DNA from: Cognatundibacterium oligocarboniphilum
Lineage (GTDB): Bacteria; Pseudomonadota; Gammaproteobacteria; Burkholderiales; Burkholderiaceae_D
Length of the DNA stretch: 49,632 nt
Assembly (NCBI RefSeq): GCF_013377855.1
Contig: NZ_JABXYJ010000014.1
Location: forward strand, 1 to 49,632
Direction of reading: 5' to 3'
A program made the position numbers and the translations under genes. Below, in pieces: positions 49,588 through 49,632 of this stretch. Numbering within the stretch: position 1 is the first letter of the stretch; the number at the start of each line of letters is the position of its first letter. The notes below the pieces were generated by a model. The model was not told the DNA's origin. It worked only from the letters and a program-made list of their open reading frames with translations, and ran no database searches.

Positions 49588-49632
49588 CCTCCCCTGCCTA
49601 AAGGCAGGGGATTCCTACTGCCTCTACCCCGG
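49579..49632 (-). mobile_element. Terminal end of an IS200/IS605-family element (partial)
   Basis: Hairpin CCCCTGCC-TAAA-GGCAGGGG with GATTCCTAC on one side and GACATCCT on the other is typical of the right end of tnpB-carrying IS200/IS605 elements. The body lies beyond the window. In such elements this end also forms the 3' part of the omegaRNA, with the flanking DNA as guide. No transposase is visible here. Confidence 0.7.

Overview
The window looks like part of a large plasmid or integrative element from a proteobacterium, probably a betaproteobacterium. The grounds are a complete PRTRC cassette (ParB-related, ThiF-related), many small unknown genes in tight overlapping runs, three toxin-antitoxin pairs, two recombinase-like genes and moderate GC content. 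No rRNA or tRNA gene and no chromosomal housekeeping operon is visible. Organism and replicon type are inferred; no replication or conjugation gene was recognised.

Layout. 1-4.5 kb: small minus-strand genes and a MazEF pair. 4.5-5.6 kb: gene-poor. 5.6-7.4 kb: a divergent tyrosine recombinase and a coupled unknown gene. 7.4-10.5 kb: small minus-strand genes, several preceded by a recurring hairpin leader. 10.5-16.4 kb: a type V-C CRISPR-Cas locus. It holds cas12c (minus), an array of 20 short repeats with 17-19 nt spacers, a divergent cas1 (plus), no cas2, and a candidate ~110 nt scoutRNA between cas1 and a RES-Xre toxin-antitoxin pair. 17.5-29.2 kb: three proteins with an NPPF methyltransferase motif and several unknown genes. 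29.3-34.6 kb: a long minus-strand run of very small genes, including a 187-bp unit repeated four times in tandem. 34.6-37.3 kb: a ribbon-helix-helix gene, a phosphoribosyltransferase, a degenerate recombinase and a PemK/MazF pair. 37.4-43.4 kb: the PRTRC operon. 43.6-49.6 kb: a frameshifted PAPS-reductase-like gene, DUF1173, a secreted nuclease, small unknown genes, and the end of an IS200/IS605-family element at the right edge.

How it fits together. The CRISPR part is nearly self-contained. Array and cas12c appear to share one minus-strand transcript starting at the leader beside cas1, and the last decayed repeat supplies the cas12c ribosome-binding site. Cas1 alone would have to do adaptation. 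The candidate scoutRNA has its own promoter and terminator and carries CAACCAA, complementary to TTGGTTG in the repeat.

A second, possibly undescribed layer is a shared leader RNA. At least six places have a hairpin with a GNRA tetraloop followed by ATCGT (ATCGA in one copy), usually 11-14 nt downstream of a -10 box. At eleven places a second hairpin of GCGGGTA...CCCG...GGG...CCGC type lies close upstream of a gene. These point to coordinated control of many element genes at RNA level. Several cargo genes are broken (amber, ochre or single-base frameshifts), which suggests decay or, in homopolymers, sequencing error.
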